64,000 bases of DNA from Streptomyces asoensis. GTDB taxonomy: Bacteria; Actinomycetota; Actinomycetes; Streptomycetales; Streptomycetaceae. Positions 9,522 to 18,348 of the stretch are shown one piece after another. Below the pieces are notes generated by a model that saw only the letters and a list, made by a program, of their open reading frames with translations, did no database searches and had not been told where the DNA came from. How positions within the stretch are numbered: the stretch's first letter is position 1; each line of letters starts with the position of its first letter. The stretch spans positions 1,488,001-1,552,000 of the forward strand of contig NZ_CP049838.1 in NCBI RefSeq assembly GCF_013085465.1, written 5' to 3'. Both the position numbers and the translations under genes were made by a program.

Positions 9522-10076
9522 ATGAGCAAGCCCACCTCCCTCGACGAGACCACTTCGGCCCCCGCCGTCACCGGCGAGCGCGCCGACCTGCTGGAGGCGC
9601 TCGCCAAGCAGCGGCACTTCCTGCGCTTCACCACCCGCGACCTCACCGATGAGCAGGTCGGTCAGCGCCCCACCGCGAGCGAACTCTGTCTCGGCGGGCT
9701 GATCAAGCACGTGGCCTCGGTCGAACGGGGTTGGGTGGCCTTCATCCTGGAGGGCCCGTCGTCGATGCCCGACTTCACCAGCATGACCGAGGCGGACTTC
9801 GCCAAGCGGGCCGACGAGTTCCGGATGCTGCCCGGTGAGACGCTGGCGGGGGTGCTGAAGGAGTACGCCGAGGTGGCGCACCGTACCGACGAACTGGTCG
9901 TGTCCCTGCCCGATCTGGACGCGGACCACCCGCTGCCGCCGGCGCCGTGGAACGAGCCGGGCGTGCGGTGGTCGGCCCGCCGGGTCCTGCTGCACATCGT
10001 CGCGGAGACCGCCCAGCACGCGGGCCACGCCGACATCATCCGCGAGTCCCTGGACGGGGCGAAGAGCATGGGCTGA
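9522..10076 (+). CDS. DinB/DUF664-family protein
   Basis: A 184-residue protein of the DinB-like four-helix-bundle superfamily, whose members are often metal-dependent thiol-cofactor (mycothiol or bacillithiol) transferases. Candidate metal ligands are the His in LIKHVASVERGW and the paired His of QHAGHADIIRES near the C-terminus, the usual DinB pattern. GAAGG lies about 7 bases before the ATG. It is separated from the SWIM operon by 87 bp and is convergent with the next gene, leaving only about 20 bp between the stops. The exact substrate cannot be told from sequence. Confidence 0.85.
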   Translation: MSKPTSLDETTSAPAVTGERADLLEALAKQRHFLRFTTRDLTDEQVGQRPTASELCLGGLIKHVASVERGWVAFILEGPSSMPDFTSMTEADFAKRADEFRMLPGETLAGVLKEYAEVAHRTDELVVSLPDLDADHPLPPAPWNEPGVRWSARRVLLHIVAETAQHAGHADIIRESLDGAKSMG

Positions 10077-10095
10077 GGCCCCGCGCGGAGGGCTG

Positions 10096-11604
10096 TCACC
10101 CGACCTCGAAGACATGCGTCTGCCAGGCCTCCAGGGCCACGAACAGACCGAGGTCGGCCAGTTCGCCGCCGTCCCGGTCGTACGTCTGTGACGTCAGCAG
10201 GTCGGTCAGGCGGTGCTCGTGCCCTGGCAGGTCGCCCCAGGGCAGGGGCAGCCGTGCCTGGGCCGGCCGGTCGGAGTGGTTGACGACGACCAGGTGGCGT
10301 ACGTCCGCGTGCGTCCAGGTCCAGGCGAGCAGGTAGCGGTGGGTGTCGTTGTCCGGCCGGCCGGCCGGGGTGAGCGGCCGCCATTCGCCCCGGCGGACGG
10401 CGGCAGCGGCCGTCAGCAGCCGGTGGTGGAAGGCGCGCAGCGGCGCGTCGACGGGCTCCTGCGGTCTGCGTGCGAGGAACACCGGTGGACGGATCCGGCG
10501 CCCCTCGAACTGGCCCTCCTGCCACAGCGTCGCGCCGGGCAGCGTGGCGACGGCCACGGCTGCCGCCCGCCCCCGCGCGCCCGGCAGGGTGGCGGCGGCC
10601 CGTGGTTCGTCGTGGTTCTCGAGGAAGCGGACGAGGCCTCGCTGACAGGTGAGGTCGGCCCGCAGATGGGCGCGGACGGCGTCGGCGTCCTCGTGCAGGA
10701 GACGGTCGTACAGCCGCTTGTCGTAGCAGTGGTCGAAGCCCTGCCGCCGCAGGGCGTGTTCGAGGTCCCAGTACGCCTCCGCGACGAAGAGGAGGTCCGG
10801 GTGGCGCTCGCGGACACGCGGCAGGACGTACGGCCAGAAGTCCGCGGCGGGCGCCGGTCCGGCCCGGTCGCCCCACGTCTTCGCGAAGACGTCGTTCATC
10901 AGCAGCATCGCCATGTCGCAGCGCACGCCGTCCGCCTGGTCCCCGATGGACACCAGCGTGTCCACGGTCGCCGCGCGCAGAGCGTCGCCGAAGGCGTTCA
11001 GCTGGACGACGTCGGGCCAGGACGGGAAGAACGGGTCGCGCCCCCGGGCGAGGATCCGGCCGCCGGACTCCATGAAGTCGCCCGGGTTTCGGGACAGGTC
11101 GTCCGCGGTGCCCCGGATCAGGCGGTCGGGGTGCTCGATGACCCAGGGGTGGTCGGGGGCGACGTGGTTGGGGACGAAGTCGAGGATCAACCGCAGTCCG
11201 CGGGCGGCCAGCCGGGCCCTGGCCTCGGCGAGTCCTTCCGGTCCGCCGAACGAGGCGTCGACGACGTAGTCCCGTACGCAGTAGGGGGATCCGGCGATGT
11301 CCGCCTCGGTGACGTCGGACAGGGCGGCGCGGAACGACGTCCGCAGGGTCTCGTCGCTCAGCGCGATCCGCCGTCCGGCCGGGCTGCGCGCCCAGACGCC
11401 CATCAACCAGACCGTGTCGATGCCGGGCAGGGCGATCTCGTCCCAGGCCTCGCCGGGCACATCCCCCAGAGTGACCCGGCGCCCGTACCGTCCGCTCAAC
11501 TCGCCCAGCCAGACAGCCGTGTTGATCTCGTAGAGCACCGTCATGACAGGGGCTCCCCGCGGTCGCCGCCGCTCGGCGTCCGCCGCGCCGTCGCCGTCCG
11601 TCAT
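10096..11604 (-). CDS. GH13 (alpha-amylase family) protein
   Basis: About 502 residues forming a glycoside hydrolase family 13 barrel. Conserved region I is LILDFVPNHVAPDH; the nucleophile Asp is in GVRCDMAML; the acid/base Glu is in LLFVAEAYWDLE; the third carboxylate is in FLENHDEPRA. No signal peptide is present, so an intracellular alpha-glucan or trehalose/maltose-type activity is likely, but the specificity is not clear. I chose the ATG at 11604 because AGGAGG lies 7 bases upstream; an ATG at 11544 (MTVLYEINTAVW) has a weaker GGGGAG. It lies on the same strand as the betaine transporter, 129 bp downstream, and could be read through from it. Confidence 0.88.
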   Translation of the reverse strand: MTDGDGAADAERRRPRGAPVMTVLYEINTAVWLGELSGRYGRRVTLGDVPGEAWDEIALPGIDTVWLMGVWARSPAGRRIALSDETLRTSFRAALSDVTEADIAGSPYCVRDYVVDASFGGPEGLAEARARLAARGLRLILDFVPNHVAPDHPWVIEHPDRLIRGTADDLSRNPGDFMESGGRILARGRDPFFPSWPDVVQLNAFGDALRAATVDTLVSIGDQADGVRCDMAMLLMNDVFAKTWGDRAGPAPAADFWPYVLPRVRERHPDLLFVAEAYWDLEHALRRQGFDHCYDKRLYDRLLHEDADAVRAHLRADLTCQRGLVRFLENHDEPRAAATLPGARGRAAAVAVATLPGATLWQEGQFEGRRIRPPVFLARRPQEPVDAPLRAFHHRLLTAAAAVRRGEWRPLTPAGRPDNDTHRYLLAWTWTHADVRHLVVVNHSDRPAQARLPLPWGDLPGHEHRLTDLLTSQTYDRDGGELADLGLFVALEAWQTHVFEVG

Positions 11605-11733
11605 CGCCCGTCCTCCTCGCCACCACCCGCCACCTGGCTCCACCCTCGGGCGTCCGGGGGCGGGCCGCAATGACAGGGCGCGAGCACGGTCACGACTTGG
11701 GCCGAACGACCGACGCGCGGCGGGCCGAGCCGG

Positions 11734-12705
11734 TCAGCTCGCCAGACCGGCCTTCGTCAGCCACTCCTTCGCGACCGTGGCGGCGTCCTCCTTGTCGTTG
11801 ACGAGCTTCTTCATCATCTCCACCAGGTCCTCGGTGGTGAGCTTGGCGGAGACGCCGTTGAGCGCCGCCTTGGCCGTGTCGTCGACCGCGGACTTGTAGA
11901 CCAGGGGCGTGACGTTCTGCGAGGAGAAGAGGTTCTTCGGGTCCTCCAGCACCACCAGCTTGTCCTCGACGATGGCGGGGTCCGTGGTGTAGATGTTCGC
12001 GGCCTGCACCTTGTCGGACTTCAGCAGCTTCAGCAGGGTGCTCTGGGCGCCCGCGTCGAGCGGCTGGAACTTCCCGAACTCGACGCCGTAGACCTTCTTC
12101 AGACCGACCCAGCCCTGGGTGCGGGTCTTGAACTCCGAGCCGGCGCCGATCGTCCAGTCCCCGGCCACCGGCTTGAGGTCGGCGAGGGTCTTGAGGTTGT
12201 ACTCGGCGGCGGTCTCGGCGGTGACCGTGACCGAGTCCTTGTCCTGCGCCGCGGCGGAGTCGAGTATCTCCACCGACGACGGGAGCTTCTTCTTCAGCTC
12301 GGCGTTGATGTCCTCCGTACCGGTCGCGGTGCTGGTCTTGTCGACCGCCGTCGCCAGCAGGGCGCCGTTGTACTCGGGGAAGACGGTGATGCCGCCCTTG
12401 ACCACCTGGTCGTAGTAGACCTCACGGGCCCCGATGTCGAACTTGCGCGTCACCTTCAGGCCCTTGGCCTCCAGCGCCTCGGCGTAGATCTCGGCCAGCA
12501 GCTGGTTCTCGGGGAAGTTCGCCGAGCCGACGACGAGGGACTTGCCGTCGCCGCTGCCGGCACTGCCGCTGCCACCGGTCAGCGGGTTGCTGTCGCTGTC
12601 GTCGCCGCTGCCGCAGGCGGTCAGCGAGAGCGCGGCGACCAGGCCGAACGCGGCGCCCCTGGACACGCCTCTGGACAGGCGCCGCACGGTGTTCATGGTG
12701 TTCAC
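11734..12705 (-). CDS. Quaternary-amine ABC transporter substrate-binding lipoprotein (OpuAC/ProX type)
   Basis: A 323-residue extracytoplasmic solute receptor. The N-terminus has a basic region, a hydrophobic core and a lipobox ending LTAC, followed by a Ser/Gly/Asp-rich spacer, so it should be a membrane-anchored lipoprotein. The remainder matches the glycine betaine/choline/carnitine-binding family (VVGSANFPENQLLAEIYAEA; KVQAANIYTTDPAI). The GTG start at 12705 is preceded by AAGGA 7 bases upstream. It is the last gene of the importer operon, 40 bp after the second permease. Ligand type (glycine betaine or a bulkier aromatic betaine) is not decidable without a binding-site comparison. Confidence 0.92.
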   Translation of the reverse strand: MNTMNTVRRLSRGVSRGAAFGLVAALSLTACGSGDDSDSNPLTGGSGSAGSGDGKSLVVGSANFPENQLLAEIYAEALEAKGLKVTRKFDIGAREVYYDQVVKGGITVFPEYNGALLATAVDKTSTATGTEDINAELKKKLPSSVEILDSAAAQDKDSVTVTAETAAEYNLKTLADLKPVAGDWTIGAGSEFKTRTQGWVGLKKVYGVEFGKFQPLDAGAQSTLLKLLKSDKVQAANIYTTDPAIVEDKLVVLEDPKNLFSSQNVTPLVYKSAVDDTAKAALNGVSAKLTTEDLVEMMKKLVNDKEDAATVAKEWLTKAGLAS

Positions 12706-12745
12706 GGGTGGTTCCTTTCTCAGGCCCCGAAATGCTCGGGAGAAC

Positions 12746-13435
12746 TCAGGACTTCGACGCCGAGACCCGCAGGCCCGGCGAGACGAGGACGCGCCGCAGC
12801 GCGGTGAACGCGATCTGGACGACGAGCGCCAGCACGACGACGACGGTGGAGCCGCCGACGACCAGCTGGTAGTCGTTGCGGGAGAGCCCGTCGACGATGA
12901 ATCGGCCCAGGCCGCCGAGACCGGGATAGGCCGCGACGGTCGCGGTGGCCACGACCTGGATCGCGGCGATCCTGAGGCCGAGGAGGATCAGCGGGAGAGC
13001 CATGGGCACCTCCACCCGCACCAGGACCTCCCACTCGGTCATGCCGACCCCTCGGGCCGCGTCCCGGGTGGCGGGGTCCACGCCCCGGACTCCCTCGAAG
13101 GTGTTGATGAGGATCGGCGGGACCGCGAGCGCGACCAGGGCGATCAGCACCGGCGTGGTGCTCAGCCCGGCGAGCGTGACGACGAGGACGACCAGGCCGA
13201 ACGTGGGGATGGCCCGGGCCAGGTTGACCACGCCGGCCACGGCGAACGCGCCCCGGCCGGTGTGTCCGACGAGCAGCCCCAGGGTCAGTCCGATCAGAGC
13301 GGCGAACAGCAGCGACAGACCGCTGTAGGTGAGGTGTTCGACGAGCCGCCGGGGGATCCCCTCGTCGCCGTGCCACTGCTTCGAGGACGCCAGCCAGTCC
13401 CCCACGAGCCGGACCTGGTTCAGGAGATCGTTCAT
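12746..13435 (-). CDS. Quaternary-amine ABC transporter permease (OpuBB/ProW type)
   Basis: A 229-residue inner-membrane permease with about five to six hydrophobic helices. The cytoplasmic EAA loop that contacts the ATPase reads DAARGVGMTEWEVLVRVEVP. Its ATG overlaps the stop of the other permease (ATGA at 13432-13435). With the neighbouring permease, ATPase and binding protein it forms a complete osmoprotectant-type importer. Confidence 0.93.
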   Translation of the reverse strand: MNDLLNQVRLVGDWLASSKQWHGDEGIPRRLVEHLTYSGLSLLFAALIGLTLGLLVGHTGRGAFAVAGVVNLARAIPTFGLVVLVVTLAGLSTTPVLIALVALAVPPILINTFEGVRGVDPATRDAARGVGMTEWEVLVRVEVPMALPLILLGLRIAAIQVVATATVAAYPGLGGLGRFIVDGLSRNDYQLVVGGSTVVVVLALVVQIAFTALRRVLVSPGLRVSASKS

Positions 13436-14097
13436 GACGACGTCACCTTGCTCCGGGACCACGGGGTGAGCAGCCGCTGCGCGAGGACCAGGAGCGCGTC
13501 GGTCGCGAGGGCGAGCAGCATGATCAGCACGATCGCGGTCACGATCGGGGTCGGGAAGTCGAGCTGGAGGCCACGGGTGATGTAGTAGCCGAGCCCGCCC
13601 TGTCCGATCAGCTGTCCCACGGCGACGAGGCTGATGGACGAGACGGCGGCGACACGTACGCCGGCGATGACGACGGGCACGGCGATCGGCAGTTCGACCT
13701 GGACGACCCGGCGTACCGTGCCGAATCCCAGCGCGGTGGCCGCCTGCCGGACCGGTTCGGGGACCGAGGCGAGACCGTCCACGACATTGGGCACCAGCAC
13801 CGACAGCGTGTAGAGGGTCAGCGGGATCAGCACCGTGCGCTCGGTCAGCCCCGTGTACCTGACGAAGATCATGAACAGGGCCAGGGACGGTATCGAGTAC
13901 AGGATGTTGGCCACGGTCAGCACCGGTGGGTACAGCCACCGCCAGCGGTGGCACGCGATCCCGAGCGGCACGGAGACGATCAGCCCGAACAGCACCGGCA
14001 GGAGGCCGAGCCTCAGATGGGCGCCGGTGTAGTCGGCCAGCTCGCCGGCATGATCGCCGATCCAGTCCCACCGGACCAGCGGCTCACCGCCGCTCAT
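13432..14097 (-). CDS. Quaternary-amine ABC transporter permease (OpuBD/ProW type)
   Basis: A 221-residue permease, paralogous in fold to its neighbour, with an EAA-like loop QAATALGFGTVRRVVQVELP and several membrane helices (for example LLALATDALLVLAQRLL). It overlaps both neighbours by ATGA junctions, so ATPase, permease and permease are translationally coupled. Two different permeases plus one ATPase are typical of the OpuC/OsmVWXY class. Confidence 0.93.
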   Translation of the reverse strand: MSGGEPLVRWDWIGDHAGELADYTGAHLRLGLLPVLFGLIVSVPLGIACHRWRWLYPPVLTVANILYSIPSLALFMIFVRYTGLTERTVLIPLTLYTLSVLVPNVVDGLASVPEPVRQAATALGFGTVRRVVQVELPIAVPVVIAGVRVAAVSSISLVAVGQLIGQGGLGYYITRGLQLDFPTPIVTAIVLIMLLALATDALLVLAQRLLTPWSRSKVTSS

Positions 14098-15614
14098 CGT
14101 TCACCACCGCCCACACCGTCGGCGGCGCCCGCCTTGCCCACGGCCGGCAGCTCGCCCGCTACGACCGTCTCCGCATCGGCTGCCGTCTCTCCGTCGGCTG
14201 CCGGCGTCTCCCCTCCGGACGGCGGCTCTCCGTCGGCTGCCGGCGTCTCCCCTCCGGCTGCCGGCGTCTCCCCTCCGGCTGCCGCCTCCGCGTCGGCGGC
14301 CGTCTCCGCGTCGGCGGCCGTCTCCGCGTCGGCGGCCGTCTCTCCGTCGGCGGCCGTCTCTCCGTCGGTGGACGGCGTCCCACCTCCGGCCGGCGTCTCC
14401 CCGTCGGCGGCCGTCTCCCCTCCAGCGGCGGCCGTCTCACCTTCGGCGGCAGCCGTCTCCCCTCCAGCGGCAGCCGTCTCCCCTTCGGCAGGTGTCGCTG
14501 CCACTTCTGCTGCGGCCGCCGCCGCTTCGGCGGCCGCCGTTACGGCGGACAGCTCGTAGGCGTCCGCGACGCCGATGACCGTGCCTTGCGCGTCCACGCC
14601 CACGGCGAGCCGGGAGGGCGACAGCAGCGCCGCGTCGAGGGCGGCCCGTGCCGAGTCGCCGACCAGGCTGAAGGTGTGGCCGAGCGGGGTCAGCGGCGCG
14701 TCCGCGAGCGTGCCGTGCTCCGGCAGCCCGGCGACCGCGGTCCAGCCGAGCGGGCGCCGGTCGTCGTCGACGACCAGCACCCAGGATTCGTCCGCGGCTC
14801 GGGCGAGGGCCACCGCGGAGGTCGCCGGCAGCACCGGTCCGGCGCGCAGCGGCACCTCGGCCGCCTTGACGAAGGACAGCCGGCGGATGCCCCGGTCCTG
14901 CCCCACGAAGCCGGCCACGAACTCGTCGACGGGACGGGCGAGCAGCCGCTCGGGGGTGTCGAACTGCGCGAGCCTGCCGCCGGTCCGGAACACCGCGATG
15001 TTGTCGCCGAGCCTGATCGCCTCGTCGATGTCATGGGTGACGAACACGATCGTCTTGTGCAGCTCCTTCTGGAGCCGGAGGAACTCGTCCTGGAGCTCCG
15101 CACGCACGATCGGGTCGACGGCACTGAACGGCTCGTCCATCAGCAGCACCGGAGGGTCGGCGCCCAGCGCCCTGGCCACCCCGACGCGCTGCTGCTGTCC
15201 GCCGGAGAGCTGGTTCGGGTACCGCTTGGCCATCTCGGGCGGCAGCCCCACCAGTTCCAGCAGTTCCGCCGCCCGTGCCCGCGCCTTCTTCCGGCTCCAC
15301 CCGAGGAGCAGCGGGACGGTGGCTATGTTGTCGAGGACGGTGCGGTGCGGGAACAGTCCCGCGTGCTGGATCACGTACCCGATGCCACGGCGCAGTTCGG
15401 GGGCGTGGACCTCCCGGATGTCCCGGCCGCGCAGGCTCACCGTCCCGGCGGTCGGCTCGACCATGCGGTTGATCATGCGCAGGGTCGTGGTCTTGCCGCA
15501 CCCGGAGGGACCGACGAGAACCGTGATGCCGCCCTCGGCCAGCTCCAGGGACAGATCGTCCACGGCCGTGGTGCCGTTCGGATAGTTTTTGCTCACCGCG
15601 TCGAACCTGATCAA
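14094..15614 (-). CDS. Quaternary-amine ABC transporter ATPase with CBS-like region and a repetitive tail
   Basis: A 506-residue ATPase. The nucleotide-binding domain (residues 1-240) has Walker A GPSGCGKTT, Q-loop, signature LSGGQQQRVGVARAL, Walker B VLLMDEPFSAVD and switch His in VFVTHD. Residues about 245-360 look like the regulatory CBS region seen in OpuA/OpuC ATPases. The last 140 or so residues are a low-complexity Glu-Thr-Ala-Ala-Asp-Gly repeat not normally found in the family (usual length about 350-400). The TTG start at 15614 has AAGGGG 5 bases upstream; it begins RFDAVSKNYPNG, correct for the family. First gene of the importer operon. Confidence 0.92.
   Translation of the reverse strand: MIRFDAVSKNYPNGTTAVDDLSLELAEGGITVLVGPSGCGKTTTLRMINRMVEPTAGTVSLRGRDIREVHAPELRRGIGYVIQHAGLFPHRTVLDNIATVPLLLGWSRKKARARAAELLELVGLPPEMAKRYPNQLSGGQQQRVGVARALGADPPVLLMDEPFSAVDPIVRAELQDEFLRLQKELHKTIVFVTHDIDEAIRLGDNIAVFRTGGRLAQFDTPERLLARPVDEFVAGFVGQDRGIRRLSFVKAAEVPLRAGPVLPATSAVALARAADESWVLVVDDDRRPLGWTAVAGLPEHGTLADAPLTPLGHTFSLVGDSARAALDAALLSPSRLAVGVDAQGTVIGVADAYELSAVTAAAEAAAAAAEVAATPAEGETAAAGGETAAAEGETAAAGGETAADGETPAGGGTPSTDGETAADGETAADAETAADAETAADAEAAAGGETPAAGGETPAADGEPPSGGETPAADGETAADAETVVAGELPAVGKAGAADGVGGGER
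14130..14500 (-). repeat. Degenerate 18/21-bp coding repeat in the ATPase 3' end
   Basis: On the plus strand the units gtctccgcgtcggcggcc (18 bp) and gtctcccctccggctgccggc (21 bp) recur in tandem, about 18-20 units in all. On the coding strand they give blocks of ETAADA, ETPAAGG and ETAAAGG. All units are multiples of three, so the tail can change length without frameshift. It stops just before the overlap with the first permease. Confidence 0.85.
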
Positions 15615-15633
15615 GGCTGCCCCTTACCCCGAC

Positions 15634-15677
15634 TGCATATGGTCATGCAGAGTTACCGGTGGCTGAATGGCAGTCAA
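15634..15677 (-). promoter_or_regulatory. Putative promoter and operator for the betaine importer
   Basis: On the minus strand TTGACT (plus-strand complement at 15672-15677) and TAACTC (15650-15655) are separated by 16 bases, a reasonable fit to a HrdB-type promoter. An inverted repeat TGCAT-6 nt-ATGCA at 15634-15649 would overlap the transcription start, suitable for a repressor. The site lies in the 137-bp divergent region between the importer and the cyclodeaminase/lyase operon, so one regulator could serve both. Seen by eye only. Confidence 0.35.
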
Positions 15678-15751
15678 TGCCCGACTGTAAACGGCGCGTT
15701 ACGTTCGTACGAAATCAACAAATCCCCAGCTCCGAGGTAGGTACAGGCCCC

Positions 15752-16753
15752 ATGGAACCGGTCTGGTTCACGTTCCTGAACGGTTCGGACATCGAGCGGC
15801 TCGAGCTGACCGACACCGAGATACTCGACGCCGTCGAGGACGGACTGCGCGCCCAGGGTCTGGGCGAGACGGTGATCGAGCCACGTGTGCATCTCATGCC
15901 CGATCCCGCGTTCCACGGTCACTTCAACGTCCTCCGCGGCTATGTCGCCCCGCTCTCGCTGGCCGGGGTCAAGATCGTGGGCGACTACGTGGGCAACTAC
16001 CGGCAGGGGCTGCCCTCCGAGATGGCGCTGCTCAACCTCTTCGACCCACGCACCGGCATGCCGGTGGCCGTACTCGACGCCACCGCGATCACCGAGATGC
16101 GCACCGGCGCCCTCACCGCGCTGGGCGCACGCCACCTCGCCCGCCCGGACGCCCGGGTGCTCGGGCACATCGGCGCCCGCGCCACGTCGTACTGGAACGT
16201 CCGGCTGCTCGACCGGATCTTCGACCTGACCGAGATACGCGTCCACTCGCGCCGCCCCGAGAGCCGGCGGGCCTTCGCCGAGCGGCTGGAGCGGGACCTC
16301 GGCAAGCCGGTCGTCGTGACGGAAGACTGGCGCAGTTGTGTGGAGGGCGCGGACATCGTCGTGGAGGCGTCCCGCCTGGAGCGGCCGGAGCAGCTGCTGA
16401 GGACCGAGTGGATCGCGCCCGGCGCGCTGGTCGTGCCCTACGGGACGAACAGCGCCGTCGAACTCACCCTCACGGACATCATGGACAAGATCGTCGTCGA
16501 CGACTGGGGCCAGGCGCACGCCGGACCGTTCGGCGCGCTGCGCGCGCACGTCGACTCGGGCAGGCTGAACGAGACCAATCTGCATGGCGAGTTGGGCGAG
16601 ATCGTGGTCGGCCGCAAGCCCGGCCGGGAGAGCGCGGACGAGACGAACCTGTTCTGGCACCGCGGCCTCTCGCTCTCCGACATCGCGCTGGGCGCGGCCC
16701 TGCTCAGGAAGGCCGAAGAGCGCGGCCTCGGCCAGAAGCTGCGGTTCTCGTGA
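15752..16753 (+). CDS. Ornithine cyclodeaminase/mu-crystallin family protein
   Basis: A 333-residue NAD(P)-binding protein of the OCD/mu-crystallin family. Visible marks are the substrate-lysine region (LSLAGVKIVGDYVGNY), TAITEMRTGALTALGARHLARP, a Rossmann segment VLGHIGARATSYWNVRLL (usual GxGxQA changed to GHIGARA), and PYGTNSAVEL towards the C-terminus. The family deaminates or reduces amino and imino acids, so the substrate cannot be named. ATG 15752 is the first start that gives the family's normal N-terminus; its ribosome site is weak (GAGG 14 bases away). The stop overlaps the lyase GTG, making an operon with it. Confidence 0.85.
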   Translation: MEPVWFTFLNGSDIERLELTDTEILDAVEDGLRAQGLGETVIEPRVHLMPDPAFHGHFNVLRGYVAPLSLAGVKIVGDYVGNYRQGLPSEMALLNLFDPRTGMPVAVLDATAITEMRTGALTALGARHLARPDARVLGHIGARATSYWNVRLLDRIFDLTEIRVHSRRPESRRAFAERLERDLGKPVVVTEDWRSCVEGADIVVEASRLERPEQLLRTEWIAPGALVVPYGTNSAVELTLTDIMDKIVVDDWGQAHAGPFGALRAHVDSGRLNETNLHGELGEIVVGRKPGRESADETNLFWHRGLSLSDIALGAALLRKAEERGLGQKLRFS

Positions 16754-18348
16754 CCGGCGTCGCGGTCACCGACGTCCTCGTCGACGGACGGACGCTGTCC
16801 TACGACGATGTCGTCGCGGTCGCCCGGCACGGGGCCCGGGTGGTCCTCGCGGACGAGGTGCTCCCCCGGCTGACGCGCGACCGGGCCGTCGTGGACGACG
16901 TCGTCGACCGCCAGGTGCCGACGTACGGCCTGACCACAGGCCTCGGCGCGCGCTCCTCGTACGCCCTGCCCCGCGCCGAGCTCGAGCGCTTCAGCGTCCG
17001 TACGGTCCGGGGACGGGCCAACGCGGTCGGTGAACCCCTGCCCGTGCCCGTCGTGCGCGCGGCCGTCCTCGCCCGGGTGAACGGCATCGCGGGCGGCGGC
17101 AGCGGGGTACGGCCGGAGATCCCGCGGCTGCTGGTGGACATGCTCAACGCGCGGGTGCATCCCGTGATCCCCGAGGTGGGGTCGATCGGCGCCTCCGACC
17201 TGTGTCAGATGGCCCATGTCGGCCTGGTCGTCATCGGTGAGGGCGGCGCCGAGTTCGCCGACGAGGTGCTCGACGGCGGCGCGGCCCTGCGGCGGGCCGG
17301 TCTCACCCCGGCGACGCTGGGCCCCAGGGACGGGCATGTGCTGTGCAGCGCGAGCCCGCTGGCCGCCGGCGTGGGCGCCCTCGCCCTGCACGAGGCGGCC
17401 GCCGTCCTCACGCTCGCCCAGGCCGTCACGGCGCTCACCTACGAGGGCTTCCGGGCGAACACGGGTCCGCTCGACGCCCGGGTGCTGGGCCTGCGTCCCG
17501 CCCCCGGTCAGTCCCGCGCGGCGGCCGGCCTGCGCGCTCTGCTGGCCGGAGGCGAGCTGGGCGATCCCCGCAACGCGCGACGGGTGCAGGACCCCGTCAG
17601 CCTGCGCTGCGCGGCCCAGGTGCACGGGGCGCTGCACACCGCGCTGGACTTCGCCGACGCCGCGCTGCGACCGGAGCTGAACGGCTGCGGTGACAACCCG
17701 GTGGTGCTGGCCGGCGGCGACAACCCCGTGAAGCCGGCCGGCGGCGGCGAGATCCTCTCGTCCGGCAACTTCCACACCCCGGCCCTGGCCCTCGCCTTCG
17801 ACACCCTCGCGCTGGCCCTGACGCAGACCGCGTCGGTGTCCGCCGAACGCATGCGGCGCCTGCTGGAGCCCGCCGTCAGCGGACTGCCCGCGAACCTCTC
17901 GCCGTACGGCCCGGAGCGCTCGGGCTTCGCACCGCTGACCAAGACGGCGCAGGCCCTCGTCGCCGAGATCCGCATGCTGTCCGTACCGGTGAGCACCGAC
18001 CCCCGGCACGGCGCGGACGCCGTCGAGGACGACTCGACCAACGCGGCGCTCGGGGCACGGCGGCTGACGACGATCCTGGTCCGGCTGCGGCACCTGCTCG
18101 CCGTGGAGGCCGTGGTCGCCGCGCAGGCGGTGGACCTGGCGGCGCCGTCGGAGCTGGGGCGGGGCCCGGCGCTCCTGCACCATGCGATCCGCGCGATCGT
18201 GCCCCGCCTGGACGACGACCGGCCCTGCGGGGTGGACGTGGAGGCGGTGAGCCGTGACGTCCTGGGCCGCGAGGACGTGCGGAGCACACTGCACACGTGG
18301 GTGACGGAGGCGGCGAGGGAAGCGGCCGCCCCGGAAGGAGCGTCATGA
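16750..18348 (+). CDS. Aromatic amino acid lyase-fold protein (HAL/PAL family) with altered MIO triad
   Basis: A 532-residue protein of the histidine/phenylalanine ammonia-lyase fold. Conserved elements include the catalytic Tyr59 loop (TYGLTTGLG), RVQDPVSLRCAAQVHG, NGCGDNPVVL, SSGNFHTPALALAFDTLA and the segment GFAPLTKTAQALVAEI. However, where the family has Ala-Ser-Gly-Asp, which self-cyclises to the MIO electrophile, this protein reads GSIGASDLCQMAH (Ala148-Ser149-Asp150): the Gly codon is missing in frame. It may be an MIO-independent lyase, for example one eliminating trimethylamine from a betaine, rather than an ammonia lyase. GTG 16750 overlaps the upstream stop (GTGA). Located between a cyclodeaminase and an amidohydrolase and divergent from a betaine importer. 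Confidence 0.88.
   Translation: MTGVAVTDVLVDGRTLSYDDVVAVARHGARVVLADEVLPRLTRDRAVVDDVVDRQVPTYGLTTGLGARSSYALPRAELERFSVRTVRGRANAVGEPLPVPVVRAAVLARVNGIAGGGSGVRPEIPRLLVDMLNARVHPVIPEVGSIGASDLCQMAHVGLVVIGEGGAEFADEVLDGGAALRRAGLTPATLGPRDGHVLCSASPLAAGVGALALHEAAAVLTLAQAVTALTYEGFRANTGPLDARVLGLRPAPGQSRAAAGLRALLAGGELGDPRNARRVQDPVSLRCAAQVHGALHTALDFADAALRPELNGCGDNPVVLAGGDNPVKPAGGGEILSSGNFHTPALALAFDTLALALTQTASVSAERMRRLLEPAVSGLPANLSPYGPERSGFAPLTKTAQALVAEIRMLSVPVSTDPRHGADAVEDDSTNAALGARRLTTILVRLRHLLAVEAVVAAQAVDLAAPSELGRGPALLHHAIRAIVPRLDDDRPCGVDVEAVSRDVLGREDVRSTLHTWVTEAAREAAAPEGAS

Noticed and set aside
13926..15740. Long plus-strand open frame over the ABC ATPase gene
   Set aside because: Arg/Gly/Ser-rich translation without domains; the minus strand encodes a complete ATPase with all motifs.
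16336..16749. N-terminal extension of the lyase frame into the cyclodeaminase gene
   Set aside because: This part is an out-of-frame shadow; the GTGA overlap at 16750 gives the normal lyase N-terminus.
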